DNA from: Streptomyces sp. NBC_00306
GTDB lineage: Bacteria; Actinomycetota; Actinomycetes; Streptomycetales; Streptomycetaceae
NCBI RefSeq assembly: GCF_036169555.1
Contig: NZ_CP108032.1
Coordinates: forward strand, 4,030,001-4,094,000
Length of the DNA: 64,000 nucleotides
Direction: 5' to 3'
Positions 9,772 to 18,087 of the stretch are shown in pieces. The first letter of the stretch is position 1. Each line of letters begins with the position of its first letter. Below the pieces are notes generated by a model that was given only the letters and a program-made list of their open reading frames with translations, had not been told where the DNA came from and made no database searches. The position numbers and the translations under genes were made by a program.

Positions 9772-10195
9772 CCGGGCCACCTCCTCCCGTCCGCTCCGCG
9801 GACCTAGCCGTGCACCTCTTTCTACGGCACGGCACTGACAAAACGAGTGGCCCGGCTCCGCTTCCGGCGCGTCGGGCGACGGTCCACGGTAGGCCCGGCG
9901 GCACCGTCAGCCAATCTGGTTATCCACAGGCCGTGTGGATGACCGACGAGATGCTGTGGAGAACCCCACAGAACCTGTGCACGGACCGGGGGACAGCACT
10001 GTGGACAAAGTCGGACCCACCTCGCCGCACTAGCTCTGAGCTGGGCTTTTTCCGTCCACCGGCTGTGGGGGAGAAAAACTTTCCCGACTGGGCCAAGATC
10101 AGAACAAACGGCGCACGCCCGCGCCTCCACAGGAGGAGCAGGTAAGGACCTCTAGGCAATTGCATCTCTTACCTGTGGAAGATTACATTGACCCC
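9772..10195. promoter_or_regulatory. dnaB/MATE divergent intergenic region with DnaA boxes
   Basis: 424 bases separate the divergent dnaB and MATE genes and must hold both promoters. DnaA-box matches occur at 9920-9928 (TTATCCACA, plus strand) and 10000-10008 (exact TTGTCCACA on the minus strand), with weaker TGTGG-type partial matches between them around 9933 and 9955. This suggests DnaA may bind here and control dnaB or titrate initiator. AT-richer DNA around 10155-10195 is the likely MATE promoter. Confidence 0.55.
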
Positions 10196-11533
10196 ATGAC
10201 TCAGGCCCTCAAGGATCCGAAGACGGTCCGGCGACGTCACGACCGAGAGATCGTCTCGCTCGCCGTTCCCGCCTTCGGTGCACTCGTCGCCGAGCCGCTC
10301 TTCGTCATCGTCGACAGTGCCATCGTCGGCCATCTCGGCACCCCGCAACTTGCCGGGCTCGGCGTCGCGGCGGCTCTCCTGATGACCGCCGTGAGCGTCT
10401 TCGTCTTCCTCGCGTACGCCACCACGGCGGCCGTCGCACGCCGCGTCGGCGCGGGTGATCTGGCCTCCGCCATCCGCCAGGGAATGGACGGAATCTGGCT
10501 GGCGCTCCTCCTCGGCGTTGCGGTCGTCGCCGTCACTCTGCCGACCGCCCCTTGGCTCATCGACATCTTCGGAGCCTCCGACACCGCCGCTCCGTACGCC
10601 ATCACGTATCTGCGCATATCCAGCCTCGGCATCCCCGCCATGCTGATCGTGCTGGCCGCGACCGGCGTTCTGCGGGGTCTCCAGGACACCCGCACTCCGC
10701 TGTATGTGGCGATCGGCGGCTTCGCCGCCAATGCAGTCCTCAACGTCGGCCTGGTCTACGGCGCCGGTTTCGGCATCGCCGGATCAGCTTGGGGCACCGT
10801 CATCGCCCAGTGCGGCATGGCCGTGGCCTATGTGATCGTGGTCGTCCGGGGGGCACGGAAGCACGGTGCCTCGCTCCGACCCGACGCCGCAGGCATTCGA
10901 GCCAGCGCTCAGGCCGGTGCGCCTCTTCTGGTCCGTACGCTCTCTCTGCGCGCTGTCCTCCTGATTGCGACAGCGGTCGCGGCCCGCCTCGGCGACGCGG
11001 AGATCGCCGCCCACCAGATCGTGCTCTCGCTGTGGAGTTTGATGGCCTTCGCCCTGGACGCGATCGCCATCGCGGGCCAGGCGATCATCGGCCGGTACCT
11101 CGGCGCCGGTGATGCCGACGGCGCACGTCAGGTATGCCGCCGCATGGTGCAGTGGGGCATCGCCTCGGGCGTGGTGCTGGGGCTTCTGATCGTCGCCACC
11201 CGCCCGCTCTTCCTCCCGCTGTTCACGGATGATCCGGTCGTGCACGACACCCTGCTGCCCGTCCTGCTGGTGGTCGCCCTCTCCCAGCCCATTGCCGGCG
11301 TGGTCTTCGTGCTGGACGGCGTACTGATGGGAGCGGGTGACGGCCGCTATCTCGCCGGGGCGATGCTGGTGACCTTGGCCGTCTTCGCCCCCGTGGCCCT
11401 GCTCGTTCCCTCTCTCGGCGGCGGGCTGACGGCTCTGTGGTGGGCCATGACGCTGATGATGGGCGTACGGATGCTGACGCTCTGGCACCGCACGCGGTCG
11501 GGCCTCTGGATCGTCACAGGTGCAAGCCGCTGA
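10196..11533 (+). CDS. MATE family efflux transporter (DinF-like)
   Basis: A 445-residue integral membrane protein from ATG 10196; a TTG at 10160 in frame is less convincing. Twelve hydrophobic segments arranged as two homologous six-helix halves fit the MATE fold, and the motif EPLFVIVDSAIVGHLGTPQLAGLG in the first helices is diagnostic of the DinF branch. MATE proteins expel cationic drugs or metabolites using a Na+ or H+ gradient. Substrate is unknown. No ribosome site is strong; GGAAGA lies 13 bases before the ATG. It converges on rplI, with two parS sites and a hairpin in the 102-base gap. Confidence 0.92.
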   Translation: MTQALKDPKTVRRRHDREIVSLAVPAFGALVAEPLFVIVDSAIVGHLGTPQLAGLGVAAALLMTAVSVFVFLAYATTAAVARRVGAGDLASAIRQGMDGIWLALLLGVAVVAVTLPTAPWLIDIFGASDTAAPYAITYLRISSLGIPAMLIVLAATGVLRGLQDTRTPLYVAIGGFAANAVLNVGLVYGAGFGIAGSAWGTVIAQCGMAVAYVIVVVRGARKHGASLRPDAAGIRASAQAGAPLLVRTLSLRAVLLIATAVAARLGDAEIAAHQIVLSLWSLMAFALDAIAIAGQAIIGRYLGAGDADGARQVCRRMVQWGIASGVVLGLLIVATRPLFLPLFTDDPVVHDTLLPVLLVVALSQPIAGVVFVLDGVLMGAGDGRYLAGAMLVTLAVFAPVALLVPSLGGGLTALWWAMTLMMGVRMLTLWHRTRSGLWIVTGASR

Positions 11534-11547
11534 AGAACCCAGCGGAT

Positions 11548-11561
11548 GTTTCACGTGAAAC
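11548..11561. promoter_or_regulatory. parS site 3 (ParB binding)
   Basis: Perfect GTTTCACGTGAAAC, first of a tandem pair whose centres are 19 bases apart, just after the MATE stop. Confidence 0.93.
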
Positions 11562-11566
11562 GCGCT

Positions 11567-11580
11567 GTTTCACGTGAAAC
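11567..11580. promoter_or_regulatory. parS site 4 (ParB binding)
   Basis: Perfect GTTTCACGTGAAAC, second of the tandem pair. Only five bases separate the two sites, so ParB dimers would lie nearly two helical turns apart. Confidence 0.93.
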
Positions 11581-11584
11581 GGCG

Positions 11585-11614
11585 AGAGGGCCGCACCTGA
11601 CGGTGCGGCCCTCT
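11585..11614. terminator. Bidirectional hairpin terminator, MATE / rplI
   Basis: Perfect 13-bp stem (11585-11597 with 11602-11614) and TGAC loop between convergent genes. It would serve both the MATE gene and the rpsF-ssb-rpsR-rplI operon. Confidence 0.85.
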
Positions 11615-11635
11615 GCCGTACTGCTGAGTGCAGCG

Positions 11636-12082
11636 TTACGCGGCAACGACCTCGATGCCGAGCTTCGCGGCAACCTCGGGGTGCAGACGCACGGACACCT
11701 GGTGCGAGCCCAGGGTCTTGATCGGCGTACCGAGCTCGACGCGACGCTTGTCCACGTCCGGGCCACCGGCGGACTTGATCGCCGCAGCGACGTCCGCCGG
11801 GGTGACCGAGCCGAAGAGACGGCCGGCGTCGCCGGAGCGAACTGCCAGACGCACCTTCACGCCTTCGAGGCGGGCCTTGATCTCGTTGGCCTGCTCGATG
11901 GTCGCGATCTCGTGGATCTTGCGGGCGCGGCGGATCTGCGCCACGTCCTTCTCGCCACCCTTGGTCCAGCGGATCGCGAAACCACGCGGGACCAGGTAGT
12001 TGCGAGCGTAGCCGTCCTTGACGTCGACGACGTCGCCGGCGGTACCGAGGCCGGAGACCTCGTGGGTAAGGATGATCTTCAT
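11636..12082 (-). CDS. rplI: 50S ribosomal protein L9
   Basis: A 148-residue protein starting at ATG 12082. It binds 23S rRNA and reaches across the subunit interface region to help maintain reading frame. The N-terminal domain MKIILTHEVSGLGTAGDVVDVKDGYARNYLVP matches the L9 signature; a long connecting helix (about 42-75) and a C-terminal domain (about 80-148) follow. It is last in the rpsF-ssb-rpsR-rplI operon, 17 bases after rpsR, and ends just before the hairpin at 11585-11614. Confidence 0.98.
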   Translation of the reverse strand: MKIILTHEVSGLGTAGDVVDVKDGYARNYLVPRGFAIRWTKGGEKDVAQIRRARKIHEIATIEQANEIKARLEGVKVRLAVRSGDAGRLFGSVTPADVAAAIKSAGGPDVDKRRVELGTPIKTLGSHQVSVRLHPEVAAKLGIEVVAA

Positions 12083-12099
12083 GATTCGGTCACCCTTCC

Positions 12100-12336
12100 T
12101 TAGCGCGCGGTGGACGTGTAGGGCAGCAGTGCCATCTCACGGCTGTTCTTGACTGCCGTGGCGACGTCACGCTGGTGCTGCGTGCAGTTGCCGGTGACGC
12201 GGCGGGCACGGATCTTGCCGCGGTCGGAAATGAACTTCCGCAGCATGTTCGTGTCCTTGTAGTCCACGTACACGGTCTTGTCCTTGCAGAATGCGCAGAC
12301 CTTCTTCTTCGGCTTGCGCACAGGCGGCTTCGCCAT
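12100..12336 (-). CDS. rpsR: 30S ribosomal protein S18 (cysteine-bearing form)
   Basis: A 78-residue protein from ATG 12336, with AGGAG a few bases upstream. It binds the 30S platform together with S6, whose gene starts this operon. The S18 core YVDYKDTNMLRKFISDRGKI is clear. It carries Cys14-x-x-Cys17 plus a third Cys near residue 50, close to His, which is the zinc-binding (C+) pattern. Streptomyces genomes often hold a second, cysteine-free S18 used under zinc limitation; this copy would be the zinc-replete version. The paralogue is not in this window. Confidence 0.96.
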   Translation of the reverse strand: MAKPPVRKPKKKVCAFCKDKTVYVDYKDTNMLRKFISDRGKIRARRVTGNCTQHQRDVATAVKNSREMALLPYTSTAR

Positions 12337-12389
12337 GTGTATCTCCTGTGTGATCAAGAAGTGGGGGTACAAGCTCCCCTGGGGAATCC

Positions 12390-12989
12390 CTAGAAGGGGG
12401 GCTCGTCCGAGTAGCCGCCGCCGGAAGAGCCGCCGGAGCTTCCGCCCCAGCTGCCGCCTCCACCGCCACCCTGCTGCTGGCCGCCGGCCGGCGCACTGGT
12501 GGCCCAGGGGTCGTCGGCGGGAGCACCGCCGCCGCCACCCTGCTGGCCACCGCTGGAGCCGCCGCCCCAGTTGCCGCCGCCACCCTGCTGCTGACCGCCG
12601 CCGTAGCCGCCCTGGCCACCGCGACCGGTGGTCTTGGTGACCTTGGCCGTGGCGTTCTTCAGGCTGGGGCCGACTTCCTCGACGTCCAGCTCGTAGACCG
12701 TGCGCTTGACGCCCTCGCGGTCGTCGTAGGACCGCTGCTTGAGCCGGCCCTGCACGACGACGCGCATGCCGCGCGTGAGCGACTCTGCGACGTTCTCCGC
12801 CGCCTGACGCCAGACCGAGCAGGTGAGGAAGAGGCTCTCGCCGTCCTTCCACTCATTGGTCTGACGGTCGAAGGTGCGGGGAGTGGACGCGACGCGGAAC
12901 TTCGCGACCGCCGCACCGGACGGGGTGAAGCGCAGCTCGGGGTCGTCGACGAGATTGCCGACGACCGTGATGACGGTCTCGCCTGCCAT
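12390..12989 (-). CDS. ssb: Single-stranded DNA-binding protein
   Basis: A 199-residue protein from ATG 12989. Residues 1-110 form the OB fold (AGETVITVVGNLVDDPELRF at the start, FLTCSVWRQAAENVAESLTRG in the middle) that binds single-stranded DNA as a tetramer. Residues ~118-190 are a flexible Gly/Gln-rich tail. The acidic tip YSDEPPF at the C-terminus is the docking peptide for replication and repair partners. The cognate repetitive GC-rich DNA at 12400-12620 encodes this tail. Position between rpsF and rpsR is the usual bacterial order. Confidence 0.97.
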   Translation of the reverse strand: MAGETVITVVGNLVDDPELRFTPSGAAVAKFRVASTPRTFDRQTNEWKDGESLFLTCSVWRQAAENVAESLTRGMRVVVQGRLKQRSYDDREGVKRTVYELDVEEVGPSLKNATAKVTKTTGRGGQGGYGGGQQQGGGGNWGGGSSGGQQGGGGGAPADDPWATSAPAGGQQQGGGGGGSWGGSSGGSSGGGYSDEPPF

Positions 12990-13062
12990 GGGTGAACCTC
13001 TCGGCGGGGATTGCTTCTGGCTGCTTGCTGCTACTCGAACCCGATGACTCTGAGCTAGGCGC

Positions 13063-13353
13063 TCAGTGGGTCTCGGGACGGAGGACCTTGGTCCGGAGGA
13101 CCGACTCGTTCAGGTTCATCTGGCGGTCGAGCTCCTTGACGACCGCAGGCTCGGCCTGCAGGTCGATGACCGAGTAGATGCCCTCGGGCTTCTTCTTGAT
13201 CTCGTAAGCGAGACGACGACGGCCCCAGGTGTCGACCTTCTCCACCTTTCCGTTGCCCTCACGGACGACGGAGAGGAAGTTCTCGATCAGCGGGGAGACA
13301 GCGCGCTCCTCGAGATCGGGGTCGAGGATGACCATCATTTCGTAGTGACGCAT
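13063..13353 (-). CDS. rpsF: 30S ribosomal protein S6
   Basis: A 96-residue protein from ATG 13353 (MRHYEMMVILDPDLEER), preceded by a strong AAGGAGGTGGG ribosome site. The frame remains open upstream to 13557, but S6 homology begins at this ATG. S6 binds S18 on the platform of the 30S subunit. The motif DTWGRRRLAYEIKKKPEG is diagnostic. It is first gene of the rpsF-ssb-rpsR-rplI operon, whose promoter should lie in the 13354-13550 interval shared with the divergent small membrane gene. Confidence 0.97.
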   Translation of the reverse strand: MRHYEMMVILDPDLEERAVSPLIENFLSVVREGNGKVEKVDTWGRRRLAYEIKKKPEGIYSVIDLQAEPAVVKELDRQMNLNESVLRTKVLRPETH

Positions 13354-13612
13354 GTAGAACCCACCTCCTTTGGACTCAGCGGCCACGGTCGTTCCGTGGC
13401 AGGAGGGTCGTGATGCGTAAGCAACGGTATCCGCCACCACTGACAATCGCGGACGATCGGCTGTGGGCAGGGCAGACACCGGTGCAGACCGTACAGAGTA
13501 CCTGCAGACGTGCTTCCGGTTGAAATCCGGTGGCCAGGGGACGCAATCTGTACACATCGGGTGTGCGCGGCGCTACGATGCGCCGCCTTCCGGCAACGCC
13601 AGGAGGTGCCTC

Positions 13613-13936
13613 ATGGCACAGGCAATGCGACGTCAGTCCAGTGAGTCCGCTGTTTCCCTCTTCGCCACGGACGGCAAGCCCCACCCCCTCCAGGACACCC
13701 TGGTCGCGGTGACGCTGGTGCTCGGCGTCCTCGCCTTCGTCACGGCGATGTTCCACAACCTCCATCTGATCAGTTCCTGGGCCGGCCTCATCGGCCTGCT
13801 CACAGGTGCGTACGGGCAGTTCATCTCGGCGACGACCCGCGAGCGCTTCGCTCTGATCGTCGGCCTCGGCGCATCGGGTGTCGGCTTCTTCCTCGGCATG
13901 GCCCACGGCGGGCTCTTCGGCGGGGTCATCGGCTGA
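13613..13936 (+). CDS. Small conserved actinobacterial membrane protein
   Basis: A 107-residue protein from ATG 13613, with AGGAGG seven bases upstream. It has an N-terminal polar stretch of ~30 residues and three hydrophobic segments at ~35-55, 58-75 and 83-105, the last two Gly-rich. I recognise the position (between rpsF and a femX-like gene) as conserved in Streptomyces, but no function is known. It is divergent from rpsF. The frame is open upstream to 13463, but that part lacks a ribosome site and coding character. Confidence 0.8.
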   Translation: MAQAMRRQSSESAVSLFATDGKPHPLQDTLVAVTLVLGVLAFVTAMFHNLHLISSWAGLIGLLTGAYGQFISATTRERFALIVGLGASGVGFFLGMAHGGLFGGVIG

Positions 13937-14170
13937 GCACGATCCGAGCGGCGACCCCCGCCCTACTCGGCAGGCCCTGGCCCGTCCGGAGCAGTCGGCC
14001 CCCATTGATCGACTTGCCCGCTCGGGCAGGGCAGCCAGGGCAGGGCAGGGCTTACGTCACAGGACGCTGTTCCCCGCAGCCATTCGGGGCGCTCCCCCAG
14101 CGCAGTAGGCTTCGGCGCGAGAGCCGGAGCCCCTGACCCATGGGGACACACCTGCCGAGGAGCGCCCCGC

Positions 14171-15289
14171 ATGAGCCTGACCCTGAGGACCATCAGCCGA
14201 GAGCAGCATCTGGCGTATATCCAGACACTGCCGTCGGCCAGTCATTGCCAGGTCCCGGCGTGGGCTGATGTGAAGACCGAATGGCGCTCGGAGAACCTGG
14301 GCTGGTTCGACAAGAGCGGTGAACTGGTCGGTGTCGGCCTGGTGTTGTACCGCCAGCTGCCCAAGATCAAGCGCTACCTCGCCTATCTGCCCGAGGGCCC
14401 GGTCATCAACTGGTACGCCCCGAACCTGGACGACTGGCTTCAGCCGATGCTCGCCCATCTCAAGCAGCAGGGCGCCTTCTCCGTGAAGATGGGTCCGCCG
14501 GTCGTCATCCGGCGCTGGGACGCTCCTGCGATCAAGTCGGGTATCCAGGACCCGGATGTGAAGCGTCTGCGCGACGTCGAGGCCTCCCACATCGAGCCGC
14601 GTGCCTTCGAAGTCGCCGACCGGCTCCGGAAGATGGGCTGGCAGCAGGGCGAGGACGGCGGTGCCGGCTTCGGTGACGTCCAGCCTCGGTACGTCTACCA
14701 GGTACCCCTCGCGAACCGGTCCCTCGACGACGTCCTCAAGGGCTTCAACCAGCTCTGGCGCCGCAACATCAAGAAGGCCGAGAAGGCCGGCGTGGAGGTC
14801 GTCCAGGGCGGCTACGACGACCTCGAGGAATGGCAGCGGCTGTACGAGATCACGGCCGTGCGCGACCACTTCAGGCCCCGCCCGCTCTCGTACTTCCAGC
14901 GCATGTGGAAGGTGCTCAACTCCGAGGACCCCAACCGCATGCGGCTGTACTTCGCGCGGCACAACGGTGTGAACCTGTCGGCGGCGACGATGCTGGTCGT
15001 CGGCGGGCACGTCTGGTACTCCTACGGCGCCTCCGACAACATCGGGCGCGAGGTCCGGCCCTCGAACGCGATGCAGTGGCGGATGCTGCGCGACGCGTAC
15101 GCCATGGGTGCGACGGTCTACGACCTGCGCGGCATCAGCGACTCGCTGGACGAGACCGACCACCTCTTCGGTCTGATCCAGTTCAAGGTCGGCACCGGCG
15201 GCGAAGCCGTGGAGTACGTCGGCGAGTGGGACTTCCCCCTCAACAAGCTGCTGCACAAGGCGCTGGACATGTACATGTCGCGCCGCTGA
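14171..15289 (+). CDS. femX: FemX/FemABX-like peptidyltransferase
   Basis: A 372-residue protein from ATG 14171 with GAGGAGC upstream. FemABX enzymes use aminoacyl-tRNA to add bridge amino acids to lipid II on the cytoplasmic face of the membrane; Streptomyces has a single glycine on its LL-diaminopimelate. Visible family features are the N-terminal GNAT-like half (SHCQVPAWADVKTEWRSENLGW), the R-RNIKKAEKAGVEV element that contacts substrate, and the closing DLRGISDSLDETDHLFGLIQFK and GGEAVEYVGEWDFPLN segments. Next to it lies an alanine-racemase-like gene on the same strand, 85 bases away, consistent with shared peptidoglycan work. Substrate specificity is inferred, not shown. Confidence 0.87.
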   Translation: MSLTLRTISREQHLAYIQTLPSASHCQVPAWADVKTEWRSENLGWFDKSGELVGVGLVLYRQLPKIKRYLAYLPEGPVINWYAPNLDDWLQPMLAHLKQQGAFSVKMGPPVVIRRWDAPAIKSGIQDPDVKRLRDVEASHIEPRAFEVADRLRKMGWQQGEDGGAGFGDVQPRYVYQVPLANRSLDDVLKGFNQLWRRNIKKAEKAGVEVVQGGYDDLEEWQRLYEITAVRDHFRPRPLSYFQRMWKVLNSEDPNRMRLYFARHNGVNLSAATMLVVGGHVWYSYGASDNIGREVRPSNAMQWRMLRDAYAMGATVYDLRGISDSLDETDHLFGLIQFKVGTGGEAVEYVGEWDFPLNKLLHKALDMYMSRR

Positions 15290-15374
15290 CGTGTCCGCGG
15301 CCGACCCCGTAACCTCGTAGATCCCGTACATACCTCTGATACACCGCACACACCAGAAAGGTTCCGGGCCGGCC

Positions 15375-16406
15375 ATGGCGCTCTCCCTCTACGTCGACAC
15401 CGCGCGCTGGCGGGCGCACCAGAAGACCGTGATCGACCAGTTCCCCGGTCTCGTACCCGTCTGCAAGGGGAACGGCTACGGCTTCGGTCACGAGCGGCTC
15501 TCGGAGGAGGCCTCCCGCTTCGGCTCCGACATGCTGGCCGTCGGGACGACGTACGAGGCGGCCCGGATCAAGGACTGGTTCAGCGGCGATCTCCTCGTCC
15601 TCACACCTTTCCGCCGGGGTGAGGAGCCGGTTCCGCTGCCCGACCGCGTGATCCGCTCCGTCTCCTCGGTCGACGGTGTGCACGCCCTCGTCGGCGCCCG
15701 CGTCGTCATCGAGTGCATGAGCTCCATGAAGCGCCACGGCGTCTCCGAGCAGGACCTGGGACAGCTCCACTCCGCCATCGAGGACGTACGGCTGGAGGGC
15801 TTCGCCCTCCATCTCCCGCTGGACCGCACCGACGGATCCGACGCGGTCGAGGAGGTCATCGGCTGGATGGACCGGCTGCGTGCGGCCCGTCTGCCGCTGC
15901 ACACCATGTTCGTCAGCCATCTGCGGTCCGAGGAGCAGGCCCGGCTCCAGCAGCAGTTCCCGCAGACCCGCTTCCGCGCCCGTATCGGCACGCGGCTGTG
16001 GCTCGGCGACCACGACGCGACCGAGTACCGCGGTGCCGTCCTCGACGTGACCCGCGTGGCCAAGGGCGACCGGTTCGGCTACCGGCAGCAGAAGGCCGCG
16101 TCCGACGGCTGGCTCGTCGTCGTCGCCGGCGGCACCTCGCACGGCGTCGGCCTGGAGGCTCCGAAGGCCCTGCACGGTGTGATGCCCCGTGCCAAGGGCG
16201 TTGCCCGGGCCGGCCTGGCGACCGTCAACCGGAACCTTTCTCCATTCGTCTGGGCGGGCAAGCAGCGCTGGTTCGCCGAGCCCCCGCACATGCAGGTCTC
16301 GATCCTGTTCGTCCCGTCGGACGCGGACGAGCCGCGGGTCGGCGACGAGCTGGTGGCGCATCTTCGCCACACCACGACCCAGTTCGACCGCCTGGTGGAC
16401 CGCTGA
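15375..16406 (+). CDS. Alanine racemase-like PLP-barrel protein
   Basis: A 343-residue protein from ATG 15375. The N-terminal half is the alanine racemase TIM barrel: PVCKGNGYGFG at ~29-39 holds the PLP lysine (Lys31, compare xVKANAYGHG), and RIGTRLWLG near 208 contacts the cofactor phosphate. The C-terminal part is altered. Where true racemases have a VGYADG motif with the catalytic tyrosine, this protein reads VVAGGTSHGVGL. It is therefore PLP-binding but unlikely to be a standard two-base racemase. It follows the femX-like gene and may modify or check an envelope amino acid. Activity is unknown. Confidence 0.75.
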   Translation: MALSLYVDTARWRAHQKTVIDQFPGLVPVCKGNGYGFGHERLSEEASRFGSDMLAVGTTYEAARIKDWFSGDLLVLTPFRRGEEPVPLPDRVIRSVSSVDGVHALVGARVVIECMSSMKRHGVSEQDLGQLHSAIEDVRLEGFALHLPLDRTDGSDAVEEVIGWMDRLRAARLPLHTMFVSHLRSEEQARLQQQFPQTRFRARIGTRLWLGDHDATEYRGAVLDVTRVAKGDRFGYRQQKAASDGWLVVVAGGTSHGVGLEAPKALHGVMPRAKGVARAGLATVNRNLSPFVWAGKQRWFAEPPHMQVSILFVPSDADEPRVGDELVAHLRHTTTQFDRLVDR

Positions 16407-16417
16407 GCCGGTTCTGA

Positions 16418-16453
16418 GGGCCGCCCGGGGGTCGGTGACCCACCGGGCGCCCC
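16418..16453. terminator. Imperfect hairpin between convergent genes
   Basis: GC-rich inverted repeat (GGGCCGCCCGG…/…CCGGGCGCCCC) between the stops of the racemase-like gene and the leftward GT87-like gene. It can act in both directions. The stem has small mismatches. Confidence 0.55.
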
Positions 16454-16469
16454 ATGACGGGTTCCGGCC

Positions 16470-17975
16470 CTACGACTGGGCTCCGCCGGCCCTTCGCGGC
16501 CCCGTTCCCCATTCCACCTTCAGTCCCTCCACCGCGTGCGCCGCATGCCGCGCAGGGCGCGCCGCATGCCCTACGACGAAGACGTCCTCCGCCCCGTCGA
16601 GCACACCGCCCGACGGGTCGTCCGAGCCGTCCTGCCGTACGCCGTCCCGCTCCGGCATCAGGATGTCCCGCACCACCACGGCACACAGATAGAGCGTCCC
16701 CAGCAGATGCAGGGCGATCGCCACCTGGTACCCCTCGGGCGGCAGCCCCTGATGCTTGGTGCTGGTCGTGTAGGCGAGGTACATCCAGATCCCGAGGAAA
16801 TACATGACCTCGCAGGCCTGCCAGATCAGGAAGTCGCGCCAGCGCGGCCGTGCCAGCACCGCGAGCGGGATCAGCCACAGGACGTACTGCGGCGAGTAGA
16901 CCTTGTTGGTGAGGATGAACGCGGCGACGACCAGGAAGGCGAGCTGGGCGAGACGCGGCCGCCGGGGCGCTCCGAGCGCGAGCGCCGCGATCCCCGCGCA
17001 GGCCAGGAGCATGAGCAGCGTCGCGTAGGTGTTCACCTTCTCGACGTCGATGCCCTCGCCGGTGCGCTGGGTGATGATCAGCCAGAACGAGCCGAAGTCG
17101 ATCTGCCGTTCCTGGCTGAATGTGTAGAACTTCTTCCAGCCCTCGGGCGCCAGCGCCATCACCGGCAGATTGACGACGAACCACGCGCCCGCCGCGCCCA
17201 GCGCCGCGGTGGCGAACTCTCGCCACTTGCCGGCCCGCCAGCACAGCAGGAGCAAGGGGCCCAGCAGAAGTACGGGATAGAGCTTGGCAGCGGTCGCCAG
17301 CCCGATGAGGATGCCGAAGGCCAGCGTCCGGCCGCGGGACCACATCAGCATCGCTGCGGCCGTCAGTGCAACCGCCAGCAGATCCCAGTTGATGGTCGCG
17401 GTGAGGGCGAACGCGGGCGCCAGGGCCAGCAGGAGCGCGTCCCACGGCCGGCGGCGGTGTGTGCGGGCCACACAGACAGCGATGACCGCCGTGCAGATCA
17501 TGAGCATGCCTGCGTTGATCATCCAGTAGGCCTGCTCCTGCTGCTGAAGCGAGCCGTCGGCCAGATTCAGCCAGGACGCCACCTGCATGAACAGACCGGT
17601 CAGCACCGGATACTCCAGGTACTCCATGTCACCGGGCAGCCGGTCGAAGTACGGGATGAGCCCCTCCGAGAAGCCGCGCCCCAGGAAGAGATGCGGAATG
17701 TCGGAATAGCAGGCGTGCGTGTACTGCGAGCTGGTGCCCCGGAACCAGGCCCAGTTGTAACAGGGCATCTTCTGCACCATGCCCAGCGCAAACATGCCGA
17801 TGGCCACCAGTGCCACGACCCGTACAGGCGTCAGATAGCCGCTGCGGACGCGCAGGGCCCAGCGGCCGGCCGGACCACCGATCAGCTCGCTGCCGGACAC
17901 GGCGACGGAATCCCGCCGGGTGGGCCGTACATCCGGCCTGTCCTCGTACACGCTCGTCTCTTCTGCGCTGGGCAT
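16470..17975 (-). CDS. Polytopic membrane protein, GT87-like (mannosyltransferase-type)
   Basis: A 501-residue protein. I choose ATG 17975 (MPSAEETSVYEDRPDV), since GGCAGGA is well spaced before it and would collide with ATG 17984. After a ~50-residue polar head there are roughly ten membrane spans. Loop elements FSEGLIPYFDRLPGDMEYLEYPVLTG and a conserved Asp/Glu-rich first periplasmic loop resemble the GT-C fold of family 87 (polyprenyl-phosphomannose-dependent mannosyltransferases). A role in envelope glycan or lipomannan assembly is inference. It is downstream of the PBP gene on the same strand, with ~110 bases between, and is probably cotranscribed. Confidence 0.78.
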   Translation of the reverse strand: MPSAEETSVYEDRPDVRPTRRDSVAVSGSELIGGPAGRWALRVRSGYLTPVRVVALVAIGMFALGMVQKMPCYNWAWFRGTSSQYTHACYSDIPHLFLGRGFSEGLIPYFDRLPGDMEYLEYPVLTGLFMQVASWLNLADGSLQQQEQAYWMINAGMLMICTAVIAVCVARTHRRRPWDALLLALAPAFALTATINWDLLAVALTAAAMLMWSRGRTLAFGILIGLATAAKLYPVLLLGPLLLLCWRAGKWREFATAALGAAGAWFVVNLPVMALAPEGWKKFYTFSQERQIDFGSFWLIITQRTGEGIDVEKVNTYATLLMLLACAGIAALALGAPRRPRLAQLAFLVVAAFILTNKVYSPQYVLWLIPLAVLARPRWRDFLIWQACEVMYFLGIWMYLAYTTSTKHQGLPPEGYQVAIALHLLGTLYLCAVVVRDILMPERDGVRQDGSDDPSGGVLDGAEDVFVVGHAARPARHAAHAVEGLKVEWGTGPRRAGGAQS

Positions 17976-18087
17976 GGTGCACATCCTGCCGTACGGGAAC
18001 GGATACGCCGCAGGGCCGCCGCATCGTTACGCACGCTGTGCGTCCTGGCTGCGACGGCCCTGTGGTCACGGAGCTACGGCGGGGGCG

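Noticed and set aside
11546..12103. A rightward frame starting in the tandem parS sites
   Set aside because: It is antisense to rplI, and its start codon is simply part of parS DNA.
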